A stretch of 64,000 bases of DNA from Archivesica marissinica. Lineage: Eukaryota; Mollusca; Bivalvia; Venerida; Vesicomyidae. Below are positions 51,339 through 61,064 of this stretch, piece after piece; positions within the stretch are counted from its first letter, which is position 1; each line of letters starts with the position of its first letter. A program made the translations under genes and the position numbers. The stretch covers positions 19,076,396-19,140,395 of the forward strand of contig CM026402.1 of NCBI GenBank assembly GCA_014843695.1, in the 5' to 3' direction. The notes below the pieces were generated by a model. It was not told where the DNA came from. It was given only the letters and a program-made list of their open reading frames with translations, and searched no databases.

Positions 51339-54300
51339 CTATATGTGTGGAGCTGTCTATGTGTGTGGATATGTCTATGTGTGTGGAGCTGTCTATATGT
51401 GTGGATCTGTCTATATGTGTGGATCTGTCTATATGTGTGGATATGTCTATGTGTATGGAGCTGTCTATGTGTGTGGATATGTCTATGTGTGTGGAGCTGT
51501 CTATATATGTGGAGCTGTCTATATATGTGGAGCTGTCTATATGTGTGGATCTGTCTATATGTGTGGAGCTGTCTATTTATGTGGAGCTGTCTATGTGTGT
51601 GGAGCTGTCTATATGTGTGGATCTGTCTATATATGTGGAGCTGTCTATGTGTGTGGAGCTGTCTATGTGTGTGGAGCTGTCTATGTGTGTGGAGCTGTAT
51701 ATGTGTGTGGAGCTGTCTATATATGTGGAGCTGTCTATGTATGTGGAGCTGTCTATATATGTGGAGCTGTCTATATATGTGGAGCTGTCTATATGTGTGG
51801 ATCTGTCTATGTGTGTGAATCTGTCTATATATGTGGATGTGTCTATATGTGTGGAGTGTCTATATATGTGGAGCTGTCTATGTGTGTGGAGCTGTCTATA
51901 TATGTGGAGCTGTCTATATGTGTGGATCTGTCTATATGTGTGGAGCTGTCTATTTATGTGGAGCTGTCTATGTGTGTGGAGCTGTCTATATGTGTGGAGC
52001 TGTCTATATATGTGGAGCTGTCTATGTGTGTGGAGCTGTCTATGTGTGTGGAGCTGTCTATATATGTGGAGCTGTCTATGTGTGTGGAGCTGTCTATGTG
52101 TGTGGAGCTGTCTATGTGTGTGGAGCTGTATATGTGTGTGGAGCTGTCTATATATGTGGAGCTGTCTATGTATGTGGAGCTGTCTATATATGTGGAGCTG
52201 TCTATATATGTGGAGCTGTCTATATGTGTGGATCTGTCTATGTGTGTGAATCTGTCTATATATGTGGATGTGTCTATATGTGTGGAGTGTCTATATATGT
52301 GGAGCTGTCTATATGTGTGTGGAGCTGTCTATGTGGGTGGATCTGTCTATGTGTGTGGAGCTGTCTATATATGTGGAGCTGTCTATGCGTGTGAAGCTGT
52401 CTATATGTGTGGAGCTGTCTATATGTGTGGATCTGTCTATATATGTGGAGCTGTCTATGCGTGTGAAGCTGTCTATATGTGTGGAGCTGTCTATATGTGT
52501 GGATGTGTCTATATGTGTGGAGCTGTCTATGTGTGTGAAGCTGTCTATATATGTGGAGCTGTCTATGTGTGTGGAGCTGTCTATGTGTGTGGAGCTGTCT
52601 ATGCGTGTGAAGCTGTCTATATGTGTGGAGCTGTCTATGTGTGTGGAGCTGTCTATATGTGTGGATCTGTCTATATATGTGGATGTGTCTATATGTGTGG
52701 AGCTGTCTATATGTGTGGAGCTGTCTATATGTGTGGAGCTGTCTATATATGTAGATATGTCTATATATGTGGAGCTGTCTATGTGTGTGGATCTGTCTAT
52801 ATGTGTGGATCTGTCTATATGTGTGGATCTGTCTATATGTGTGGAGCTGTCTATATGTGTGGAGCTGTCTATATGTGTGGATCTGTCTATATGTGTGGAT
52901 CTGTCTATATGTGTGGATCTGTCTATATGTGTGGAGCTGTCTATATGTGTGGAGCTGTCTATATGTGTGGAGCTGTCTATATGTGTGGAGCTGTCTATAT
53001 GTGTGGAGCTGTCTATATATGTGGAGCTGTCTATATATGTGGAGCTGTCTATATATGTGGAGCTGTCTATATGTGTGGAGCTGTCTATATGTGTGGATCT
53101 GTCTATATGTGTGGAGCTGTCTATATGTGTGGATATGTCTATGTGTGTTGATCTGTCTATATATGTGGAGCTGTCTATATATGTGGATCTGTCTATATAT
53201 GTGGAGCTGTCTATGTGTGTGGAGCTGTCTATATATGTGGAGCTGTCTATGTGTGTGGAGCTGTCTATATATGTGGAGCTGTCTATGTGTGTGGAGCTGT
53301 CTATATGTGTGGATCTGTCTATATGTGTGGAGCTGTCTATGTGTGTGGATATGTCTATATGTGTGGAGCTGTCTATATGTGTGGAGCTGTCTATATATGT
53401 AGATCTGTCTATATATGTGGAGCTGTCTATGTGTGTGGATCTGTCTATATGTGTGGAGCTGTCTATATGTGTGGATCTGTCTATATATGTGGAGCTGTCT
53501 ATGTGTGTGGATCTGTCTATATGTGTGGAGCTGTCTATATGTGTGGATATGTCTATATATGTGGAGCTGTCTATGTGTGTTGATCTGTCTATATATGTGG
53601 AGCTGTCTATATATGTGGAGCTGTCTATATGTGGATCTGTCTATATGTGGAGCTGTCTATATTGTGGAGCTGTCTATATATGTGGAGCTGTCTATATGTG
53701 TGGAGCTGTCTATGTGTGTGGAGCTGTCTATATGTGTGGAGCTGTCTATATGTGTGGAGCTGTCTATATGTGTGGAGCTGTCTATGTGTGTGGAGCTGTC
53801 TATATGTGTGGAGCTGTCTGTGTGTGTGGAGCTGTCTATATGTGTGGATCTGTCTATGTGTGTGGAGCTGTCTATATATGTGGAGCTGTCTATGTGTGTG
53901 GAGTGGAGCTGTCTATATATGTGGAGCTGTCTATATATGTGGAGCTGTCTTATGTGTGTGGAGCTGTCTATATGTGTGGATCTGTCTATGTGTGTGGAGC
54001 TGTCTATATGTGTGGAGCTGTCTATGTGTGTGGAGCTGTCTATATATGTGGAGCTGTCTATGTGTGTGGAGCTGTCTATATATGTGGAGCTGTCTATGTG
54101 TGTGGAGCTGTCTATATATGTGGAGCTGTCTATGTGTGTGGATCTGTCTATATATGTGGAGCTGTCTATGTGTGTGGATCTGTCTATATGTGTGGAGCTG
54201 TCTATATGTGTGGATCTGTCTATATATGTGGAGCTGTCTATATGTGTGGAGCTGTCTATATATGTGGAGCTGTCTATGTGTGTGGAGCTGTCTATATATG

Positions 54301-54704
54301 TGGAGCTGTCTATGTGTGTGGATCTGTCTATATGTGTGGAGCTGTCTATATGTGTGGATCTGTCTATGTGTGTGGATCTGTCTATATATGTGGATCTGTC
54401 TATATATGTGGAGCTGTCTATATGTGTGGAGCTGTCTATATGTGTGGAGCTGTCTATATGTGTGGATGTGTCTATATGTGTGGAGCTGTCTATGTGTGTG
54501 AAGCTGTCTATATATGTGGATCTGTCTATGTGTGTGGAGCTGTCTATGTGTGTGGATCTGTCTATATATGTGGATCTGTCTATGTGTGTGGAGCTGTCTA
54601 TATGTGTGGATCTGTCTATGTGTGTGGAGCTGTCTATGTGTGTGGATCTGTCTATATGTGTGGAGCTGTCTATATGTGTGGAGCTGTCTATGTGTGTGGA
54701 GCTG
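51339..54704. repeat. 18-bp satellite array, about 187 copies
   Basis: The unit is GGAGCTGTCTATATGTGT, with variants GGATCTG, GGATATG and GGATGTG in the first part and TATATATGT or TATGTGTGT in the second. Since 18 is a multiple of three and five of six frames lack a stop, very long open frames arise on both strands (up to 816 codons on plus, a Cys-Gly-Val-Tyr repeat; THIDSS on minus). These are not genes. A longer order is visible: a marker with GTGTGTGAATCTG and a 17-bp monomer GGAGTGTC recurs at 51811 and 52242 (431 bp). Irregular monomers cluster near 53620-53960. Confidence 0.97.
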
Positions 54705-54821
54705 CCGAGTAAGTTGGTTCTGGGGATAGGATGGCATGAGGACAGCAACTAGGCGATGCATAATTTTATAGCACAGAATTAAACGAGCATCACCTCTGCT
54801 TATGCAACGCCATAACTCTTG
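54705..54821. other. Short unique spacer
   Basis: No gene or repeat is recognised between the 18-bp satellite and the next minisatellite. Confidence 0.5.
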
Positions 54822-55077
54822 TTCTGTACACACTTCTTTATGTTCTTTGCAAACTTCTTGTATGTTCTTTGCAAACTTCTTTATGTTCTTTGCAAACTTC
54901 TTGTATGTTCTTTGCTAACTTCTTTATGTTCTTTGCAAACTTCTTGTATGTTCTTTGCAAACTTCTTTATGTTCTTTGCAAACTTCTTGTATGTTCTTTG
55001 CAAATTTCATTATGTTCTTTACAAACCTCTTTATGTTCTTTGCAAACTTCTTTATGTTCTGTACAAACATCATTATA
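54822..55077. repeat. 21/22-bp alternating tandem repeat
   Basis: Units AACTTCTTTATGTTCTTTGC and AACTTCTTGTATGTTCTTTG alternate, giving a 43-bp dimer, about 11 monomers in all, with decay toward the right end. Phe/Leu/Cys-rich open frames across it are by-products. Confidence 0.92.
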
Positions 55078-55082
55078 TTTGG

Positions 55083-55145
55083 TATATGTTCGGCTTGAAG
55101 CTGAAGCGAACGCGCTACCACTGCACTATCACAAACTTCCACAAT
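55083..55145 (-). mobile_element. SINE head fragment (same family as 57304-57560)
   Basis: On the minus strand GTGGAAGTTTGTGATAGTGC, AGTGG, GCGCGTTCGCTTCAG matches the 5' tRNA-like head of the SINE at 57304. The rest of the SINE is absent; the 21/22-bp array begins just beyond. Confidence 0.7.
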
Positions 55146-55510
55146 AGCTAATTAGCACCATGGTCGCAAGGAACTGGAAACAGTGCAAGTGAGGGGAAAA
55201 TATAATATGTAGCGTGTTGACTTGTGTGCAATTATTATATGTCTTGTGTACGTTTATTATACATAAGATTAGATGTTTTTTAATCAATTTAAAATAATAA
55301 CTTTTGTAATTTTAGTGCTAATGCACACCACTTACAAGGGCCTCGCTTGTGCCTATCAATTGTGCTTTATGCGGTTCTTACTGCTTGTTTGCCATGATGA
55401 TTTGTATGACTGCCAATACTAAATGACAAATAGTATGTTTGTGCATATATAGTATACATGTGTTATATTGTCTCGTTCCGTGCGCTAATTAGTCATGCTG
55501 TCTACATGTA
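55146..55510. other. AT-rich spacer, no gene seen
   Basis: No exon or repeat recognised. Confidence 0.45.
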
Positions 55511-55594
55511 CAGTCTACATCTGTTATGTCGAATTCTGTCGGACCAAACAAAATAGTTTGACATAACCGACTTTGACATAACGGATGTAGACTG
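55511..55594. mobile_element. 84-bp MITE with TA target duplication (pogo/Tigger- or mariner-like)
   Basis: The ends CAGTCTACATCTGTTATGTC and its near reverse complement (22 of 24 match) are each flanked by TA (55509-55510 and 55595-55596), the target site of Tc1/mariner and pogo/Tigger transposases. The element has almost no interior and depends on a transposase elsewhere. The superfamily is inferred from the TA duplication and the CAG start. Confidence 0.7.
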
Positions 55595-55903
55595 TATATG
55601 AGCAAGACTTCACTGTCCAGCACTTCCTGTTACATCTCAAATAATTGATAATTTATGCACTTTCGGTAAGTACTCATTATTCTCCATGTTGGATAAGATT
55701 TTTAAAAAAACTAGATCACATGCTTCGTGTCTTGCATAATTTTGATTGATTAGACAAAACCTAATTCTTGTAAGACAACAAAATGGTTGAAAATGTTGGA
55801 CATAAAAATGAACAGTATTTTTACTGGGTGCATGGGCTCTCGGTAAGACGAGTTATATTTTAAGCCAGTAGTACATGTAAATACAACAGGGTATTTAATT
55901 CAG

Positions 55904-56188
55904 CAGGGCTCATTCTAGGTCATAGTTTCTCGGAGAAGTGAGACAGCACGCGATTGCACTCTTACATTAAATTGTGTTATTTAATAAATTTCATCAAAAT
56001 AGGGATAAAACTCCCAATTTGACCCTTTTGAATAGAAGGAGTGCGTTATAATTGGCCAGTGTATCTTACTGGACAATATTTTGTATGAAAATTGTAAACT
56101 TTTTAGGGAGAAATGGGGTCACCAGGGGGAGAAGTCAGGGTCCCTAGGGCGACTATTTCGCCCCAGTGGCCCTCTGGAATTAGCCCTG
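55904..56188. mobile_element. 285-bp MITE with 15-bp terminal inverted repeats
   Basis: It starts CAGGGCTCATTCTAG and ends with the reverse complement of CAGGGCTAATTCCAG (13 of 15 match). The direct repeat ATTCAG lies immediately outside both ends (55898-55903 and 56189-56194), which reads as a 6-bp target-site duplication. The CAGGGC start resembles hAT ends, but hAT makes 8-bp duplications, so the superfamily is open. A truncated relative lies at 62127-62265. The element ends 100 bp before the AP-2 alpha start codon. Confidence 0.7.
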
Positions 56189-56265
56189 ATTCAGGTAGCG
56201 CACATTGTTGTATGCAGTAGAGGGAGATGTAACACCTGGTCATACATTTGTATATTTAATTTCAG

Positions 56266-56287
56266 TTAGCAGACTAGACATTCGAGG
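56266..56287 (+). promoter_or_regulatory. Possible 5' UTR end and upstream splice acceptor of AP-2 alpha
   Basis: ATATTTAATTTCAG ends at 56265, followed by 22 bp and the ATG at 56288. If used as an acceptor, a 5' UTR exon lies upstream and the MITE at 55904-56188 sits in that intron; if not, the MITE is in the promoter or 5' UTR. The pyrimidine tract is weak. Confidence 0.35.
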
Positions 56288-56351
56288 ATGCCGGCAGTAA
56301 AGGGAGATGGCATGCGTGGCCTGGCAGTCTTCATATCTGATATCAGAAACT
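56288..56351 (+). CDS. AP2A: AP-2 complex subunit alpha, first coding exon
   Basis: The exon opens MPAVKGDGMRGLAVFISDIR, then AAC and a single T, followed by a perfect donor GTAAGTGAG at 56352. This is the strongly conserved N-terminus of the alpha-adaptin large subunit of the AP-2 clathrin adaptor, differing from the vertebrate form I recall mainly by lacking a serine after MPAV; the next residue, cysteine, is split by a phase-1 intron as expected. AP-2 alpha binds PtdIns(4,5)P2 and cargo at the plasma membrane and recruits clathrin and accessory proteins in endocytosis. The full protein is about 940 residues; only 21 complete codons are here. I found no second exon downstream, so intron 1 probably exceeds 7.6 kb. 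Confidence 0.9.
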
Positions 56352-57303
56352 GTAAGTGAGCATAATGTTCTACAGTACCGTTTGTTTGAATATTAATGAT
56401 GCTGGTAATATTTGACCTATTTTGCCATATTGTGAAGTGTAGAAATCAAAGGAGTATTTTCTTCAAACGCGGTGCTACACCGCTGCATTTGGCTTTCGAA
56501 ATTTCCTCCCGTGTAAGGGGTGATGACGTTATTTTTTATGGAAAATATCAATCTAGTGCATAAATGAACAAAAGTTGTAACTGATCAATAATTTTATTTA
56601 TTTTGTCAAATAAAACTGTACAGAATAGTAACTGAAACGTTACTTAACAGAAAAACAAGACAGACAAGAGATTATCTGATTCTAAAAATAGCTCACTTCC
56701 GTGAATTCCCATGGTATTTTTTACAAACATCACGTGACTTTCATTCATAAAACTTTACATCATTGTATAAATGGAATAGCCAAAACACGTTGCGCGTGCA
56801 GCATAGTTCAAGGTAGGTATATCGCAGAATAACCCGAGCTAGATTTTACTCTATAAGTATGTATGTTATTAGCTGGGTCTTGTTAGAATAATAAATAACC
56901 TTTAGAAGTTATTCCAAGTTTCAAGAATAGTGGTGTATTTTAATGCATAGCAATATCACGGTGGGTCATATGCATATACCTGAACAGTCTTCGCAATTAT
57001 CCTGTCATAAACTCTAAGTCAATACAATGTTCTACTGTATATCATATATTTGACTTTGTGGATCACCAATTGCGATAGAAATTAAAATCTGGCGCTAATT
57101 ATTGAGTTTCGGTGAAAATGTCTTGACACCAAGTTTGTTTTAAACTTTGTAAGATGCGGAAAACATTATTATGTTGCGTGCAGTTATTGATCAATAACCA
57201 CAATTGATTCTGGTATTTTGACACAAGTTCTTAGTCGAGGAGTAGAAATTGACTGGAACTGTCATTTTGATAAAACAACTGTTGGTACATGTAATTAGTT
57301 AAT
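56352..57303 (+). other. AP-2 alpha intron 1, first part
   Basis: AT-rich sequence with no recognised repeat, RNA or exon. Assignment as intron follows from the donor at 56352 and the absence of the next AP-2 alpha exon in the window. Confidence 0.6.
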
Positions 57304-57560
57304 GTGAAGTGGAAGTCGTGATAGCGCAGTGGATGCAGCGCAGTGGATGCAGCGCAGTGGATGCGCGTTCGCTTCAGGTGCGAAAGGTCCGGAGTTCGAG
57401 CCCCACTGGAGCAGTTACGATTGTGCCCTTAGGCAAGGCATTTAAATTCCACGTTGCCTCTTCTCTCTCCCTCGTGGCGATGGATTCCATCAGGAATGAG
57501 GTCTCGAGAGTGATTTAAATAAGTTGAAATAACTTGTTTCGCAATCGAGCTAAAATAAAT
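57304..57560 (+). mobile_element. Full-length tRNA-derived SINE with 12-bp target-site duplication
   Basis: The element is flanked by the perfect direct repeat TAATTAGTTAAT (57292-57303 and 57561-57572). Inside, the A-box block GCGCAGTGGATGCA is present three times in tandem (57324-57364), then the B-box GGAGTTCGAGCCC (57391-57403), CTTAGGCAAGGCATTTAAA, a TCTCTCTCCCTC tract, the conserved core CGTGGCGATGGATTCCATCA to GAGGTCTCGAGAG, and the tail AACTTGTTTCGCAATCGAGC ending AAAATAAAT. The long target duplication shows insertion by LINE machinery. Relatives or fragments occur at 6042, 55083, 60327, 62560 and perhaps 63905. Confidence 0.92.
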
Positions 57561-57886
57561 TAATTAGTTAATACCTGCCATTTACCAAGCGGCCTGTCAT
57601 CTATTGTTCTCCAGCGATATTCCCTGTCAATAATCTGCTGGAATTTGCGAAACAAAGTTCACTCTGCAGATATTTATATAAACAAACATGTTATTGATAC
57701 ATGCATCAGAGTATTGATCCTCTATTGACTGACTATACTCTCCACTGCTGTGATTGTAGTAATCAATGTAGTCTCACGGTTTATACCAACTGTACATATT
57801 TCTTGTTAGAGTTACGTGTACTTGATTAAAGTGTTGTTTTAGATTTAAAAACATATTGATAAGAAGATTATCATAAGTAGTGGCTA
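57561..57886 (+). other. AP-2 alpha intron 1, unique part
   Basis: After the right copy of the target duplication (57561-57572) no gene or repeat is recognised. Confidence 0.5.
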
Positions 57887-58479
57887 GATTGGGTGGCTGT
57901 CATAGCAGTTGTGTTCTTCCTGCTTGATTGGGTGGCTGTCATAGCAGTTGTGTTACCTCCTGCTTGATTGGGTGGCTGTCATAGCAATTGTGTTACTTCC
58001 TGCTTGATTGGGTGGCTGTCATAACAGTTGTGTTCGTCCTGCTTGATTGGGTGGCTGTCATAGCAGTTGTGTTCTTCCTGCTTGATTGGGTGCCTGTCGT
58101 AGCAGTTGTGTTACTTCCTGCTTGATTGGGTGGCTGTCATAGCAGTTGTGTTCTTCCTGTTTGATTGGGTGGCTGTCATATAGCAGTTGTGTTCGTCCTG
58201 CTTGATTGGATGGCTGTCATAGCAGTTGTGTTCGTCCTGCTTGAATGGGTGGCTGTCATAGCAGTTGTGTTACTTCCTGCTTGATTGGGTGGCTGTCATA
58301 GCAGTTGTGTAGCTTCCTGTTTGATTGGATGGCTGTCATAGCAGTTGTGTTCGTCCTGCTTGAATGGGTGGCTGTCATAGCAGTGGTGTAGCTTCCTGTT
58401 TGATTGGATGGCTGTCATAGCATTTGTGTAGCTTCCTGGTTGATTGGGTGGCTGTCATAGCAGTGGGGTAGCTTCCTGT
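57887..58479. repeat. 39/40-bp tandem repeat, 15 copies
   Basis: The unit begins GATTGGGTGGCTGTCATAGC and ends TTCCTGCTT; length alternates between 39 and 40 bp through TTCTTCC versus TTACTTCC. Fifteen copies are counted by the CTGTCAT marker. It lies in the presumed AP-2 alpha intron. Confidence 0.93.
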
Positions 58480-58693
58480 AGGCATGTGTCTACACATTTA
58501 CTTCAAAATTGAAAAGATGAAAATGTAAAAAGAAAATGAAGGGTGGATGTGATGATAAGCAGCAAACGCATTGAAAATAAGTCGATATTTCAATAGTTTT
58601 TAATTGATGTGTAATTGATAATTTTCTGAACTGCAAAACTATGATCCTCATTTTTCATAAAATATTCATTAAAATGTAGCTGCGGTGATATAA
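58480..58693. other. Spacer between two minisatellites
   Basis: AT-rich, nothing recognised. Confidence 0.5.
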
Positions 58694-59051
58694 GGGTTTC
58701 TGCTGCAGATCAGGACTATTGTCAGGGTTTCTGCTGCAGATCAGGGCTATTGTCAGGGTTTCTGCTGCAGATCAGGGCTATTGTCGGGGTTTCTGCATTA
58801 GATCAGGGCTATTTTCAAGGTTTTTGCTGCAGATCAGGACTATTGTCAGGGTTTCTGCTGCAGATCAGGGCTATTGTCAGGGTTTCTGCATTAGATTAGG
58901 ACTATTTTCAGTGTTTCTGCTGCAGATCAGGGCTATTGTCAGGGTTTCTGCTGCAGATCAGGGCTATTGTCAGGGTTTCTGCTGCAGATCAGGGCTATTG
59001 TCAGGGTTTCTGCTGCAGATCAGGGCTATTGTCAGGGTTTCTGCTGCAAAT
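58694..59051. repeat. 31-bp tandem repeat, about 11.5 copies
   Basis: The unit contains GGGTTTCTGCTGCAGATCAG and GGCTATTGTCA. Two units carry TGCATTAGAT in place of TGCTGCAGAT. A 31-bp period rotates through three frames, giving the 130-codon frame 58719-59111 with peptides FLLQIRAIVR, VSAADQGYC and GFCIRSGLF; not a gene. A (TA)n tract follows at 59053-59074. Confidence 0.95.
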
Positions 59052-59311
59052 CATATATATATATATATATATATTGCAGTTTCCATATTCATTAAATTCC
59101 CACAATCTTGACATGTATCAAATAAACACAATGTTTACTTTCTACAAGGCAACCACAACTAAATATCAAATGTGTCAAATGCAAGCTGTCATGCCGCGGC
59201 CAATCAGAATCCTTGCAAGTGTGTATGTAATTTGTGTATTATACTGAATACAAGCAAAGTCATGTGATTAAATTATAGTTACATGGTTTTAGCTATGATT
59301 ACGTTTATGAC

Positions 59312-59580
59312 GGATCTGTAGTCCAGTGGTAACACGCTGGACTGGTAATCCAGAGATCGCAGGTTCGATCCCCCGTCTGACCCTAATAAAATTAACAGTC
59401 TTTCAGATGGGACATTAAACCGAGGTGCTTTATATATACCGTGCACTTTATAGAACCAGAGAAGACTCTGGAATGGGTCTCTGTCTGTATCATTGCACTA
59501 TCCTCCAAAATCTAAAATGACTAATCTCTTCAGAAGGTGTCGCTCATATGGGCAACCGGTAGCGATCATAAATAAACGTA
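59312..59580 (+). mobile_element. SINE family 2, tRNA-Thr-like head, copy 1
   Basis: The head has A-box TAGTCCAGTGGTAACACGC and B-box GGTTCGATCCCC. Its anticodon arm CTGGA..TCCAG pairs perfectly around a 7-nt loop with GGT at the anticodon position, but the acceptor ends do not pair, so this is not a functional tRNA. The body has CTTTCAGATGGGACATTAAA and CCGAGG, a segment I recall from invertebrate SINEs, then GTCGCTCATATGGGCAACCG and a tail ATAAATAAACGTA. The second copy at 61065 is about 90% identical. Confidence 0.85.
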
Positions 59581-60326
59581 AAAAACAAACTAAGAAAGTG
59601 ACATGAATATCTTTGAAATAATCTGTCTGTATAAGTCATGTCTTTTACTGTGTACTGTGCAAATCAATACTTTTAAATGACTGCTCTCTTCAAATTCCCT
59701 GTTTCCTTCTAAAATATTAGTATAACAGCATGTGGATTGTACATACAATCTATGGTATGCATTATACAGGGATTCCTGTCTGAATTTTTGTCTGCCTATT
59801 GAAAATAATTTGGATCCAACTAAGACCCATATAGTTCACAGATAAATATTTGGAGCCATTTATTTGACAAAACATGTGCCCCAAAAAAAGTTGTGCCAAA
59901 TATTTTCGCCAATTTACAAAATTTAACGCCCGTATTTGTTTTTTTCTTGCAATTGGCATCAATGGCGACCGACAGCGGGAACCCTGATTATCTATTTTCC
60001 GGGTTGAAACATGCGCCAACAAAGTCATTGTTGTTTTATAATACTAAGCCACAACCGTGTCTGAAAAGTGGTTCATAATTATGCTGGGATATTTGTTTTA
60101 CTTCCTTGTCAAAAAGTATAACATAATGAGGATTGTCAAATTTGTCCCTTTTTCTATCTGTTCCCGGCCCCTTGTCAGTCTGGGGGAAACACTATGTAAT
60201 TGGTCATTGTATCTTTGAAATATAAACATTGTGCTACATTTGCTTCTGAATGGCAGCAGAAGTAGTGCAGATATATATGGAAATCAGCCAGACTACATTG
60301 TGTATATTAGTTTATAGTTTATACAA
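59581..60326. other. Intron sequence, no gene seen
   Basis: Short open frames on both strands (for example minus 59762-60028 and plus from the ATG at 59962) have no recognised domain or splice context. Confidence 0.45.
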
Positions 60327-60545
60327 ATTTAGTTTAGCTCGTTTCCTAAACAAATTCTTACAACTTTTTTTAATCACTCTCGAGACCTCATTCCTAATGG
60401 AATCCATCGCCACGAGGGAGAGAACAGAGGCAATGTGGAATTTGAATGCCTTGACTAAGGGCACAATCGTAATGGCTCCAGCGGGGCTCGAACTCCAGGC
60501 TTTTCACACCTGAAGTGAATGCGCTGCCATTGCGCTATCATTGTA
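60327..60545 (-). mobile_element. SINE family 1, near full-length, minus strand
   Basis: Reverse complement matches the SINE at 57304-57560 along its length: head with GATAGCGCAATGGCAGCGC, B-box GGAGTTCGAGCCCC, CTTAG.CAAGGCATT, core CTCGTGGCGATGGATTCCAT and AGGAATGAGGTCTCGAGAG, and a diverged tail. The A-box is single here, so triplication is private to the 57304 copy. The tail is more diverged, implying an older insertion. Confidence 0.88.
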
Positions 60546-61064
60546 TATACTTACTGTACATGGCCGTGAAAACGTGGATAAGCACCAATAAATATCTTGT
60601 GACTGACTGCAGACTTATGGTTTACTATAAACGCATATCAGCTCTGATATGTCGGCAAATGATCATGTCATTAAATTTGTCCGATATGTTTTATTTTCCC
60701 CAGACATTCCTTCAGGTTCATAGCGATTTGCCATATATAAAGTGTTCAGATTCTGATTTACAACCCAATTAGTGGCATGTTACTGGCAATAAGCAGGTAC
60801 TTGTGTAAGCAAACTGCAGTCAATTACAGTGTACAGTCATAAGTATCGATCAAGTGCATATTTTGTATATTTCAATTTCTAGCTGTATGTCTTTTCCACT
60901 TGTGTGTTTATTTTGCAAAGATGTGACAATAGTACTCACCGAGACCAGTTAGCCATGTCTTGTCGAGTGGTTAAGCCATGTATTCATCTTGTTCAAGGTT
61001 GTTTTCCAGTAACGATTCTGTATTGGAACAGCAAAATCCATATTTAACCCTTCCACTAAAGCAT
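60546..61064. other. Intron sequence, no gene seen
   Basis: No exon or repeat recognised. A donor-like GTGAGT on the minus strand near 60935-60940 follows a short ATG frame; I do not call it. Confidence 0.45.

Noticed and set aside
51339..54752. Very long ORFs (up to 816 codons) as cysteine- or tyrosine-rich structural proteins
   Set aside because: An 18-bp period keeps five of six frames open at once, and several equally long frames overlap on both strands. No frame is favoured and none has a signal peptide or non-repeat domain.
58719..59247. ORFs with repeated FLLQIRAIVRVSAADQGYC peptides
   Set aside because: The 31-bp minisatellite cycles through three frames without a stop; not a gene.
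59312..59385. Functional tRNA-Thr gene
   Set aside because: The anticodon arm pairs well but the acceptor ends do not pair, and a conserved SINE body and tail follow in both copies.
60941..60957. Tiny minus-strand first exon ATGGCTAACTGGTCTCG followed by GTGAGT
   Set aside because: The donor fits, but 17 nt of coding sequence without a known protein start, inside another gene's presumed intron, is not enough.
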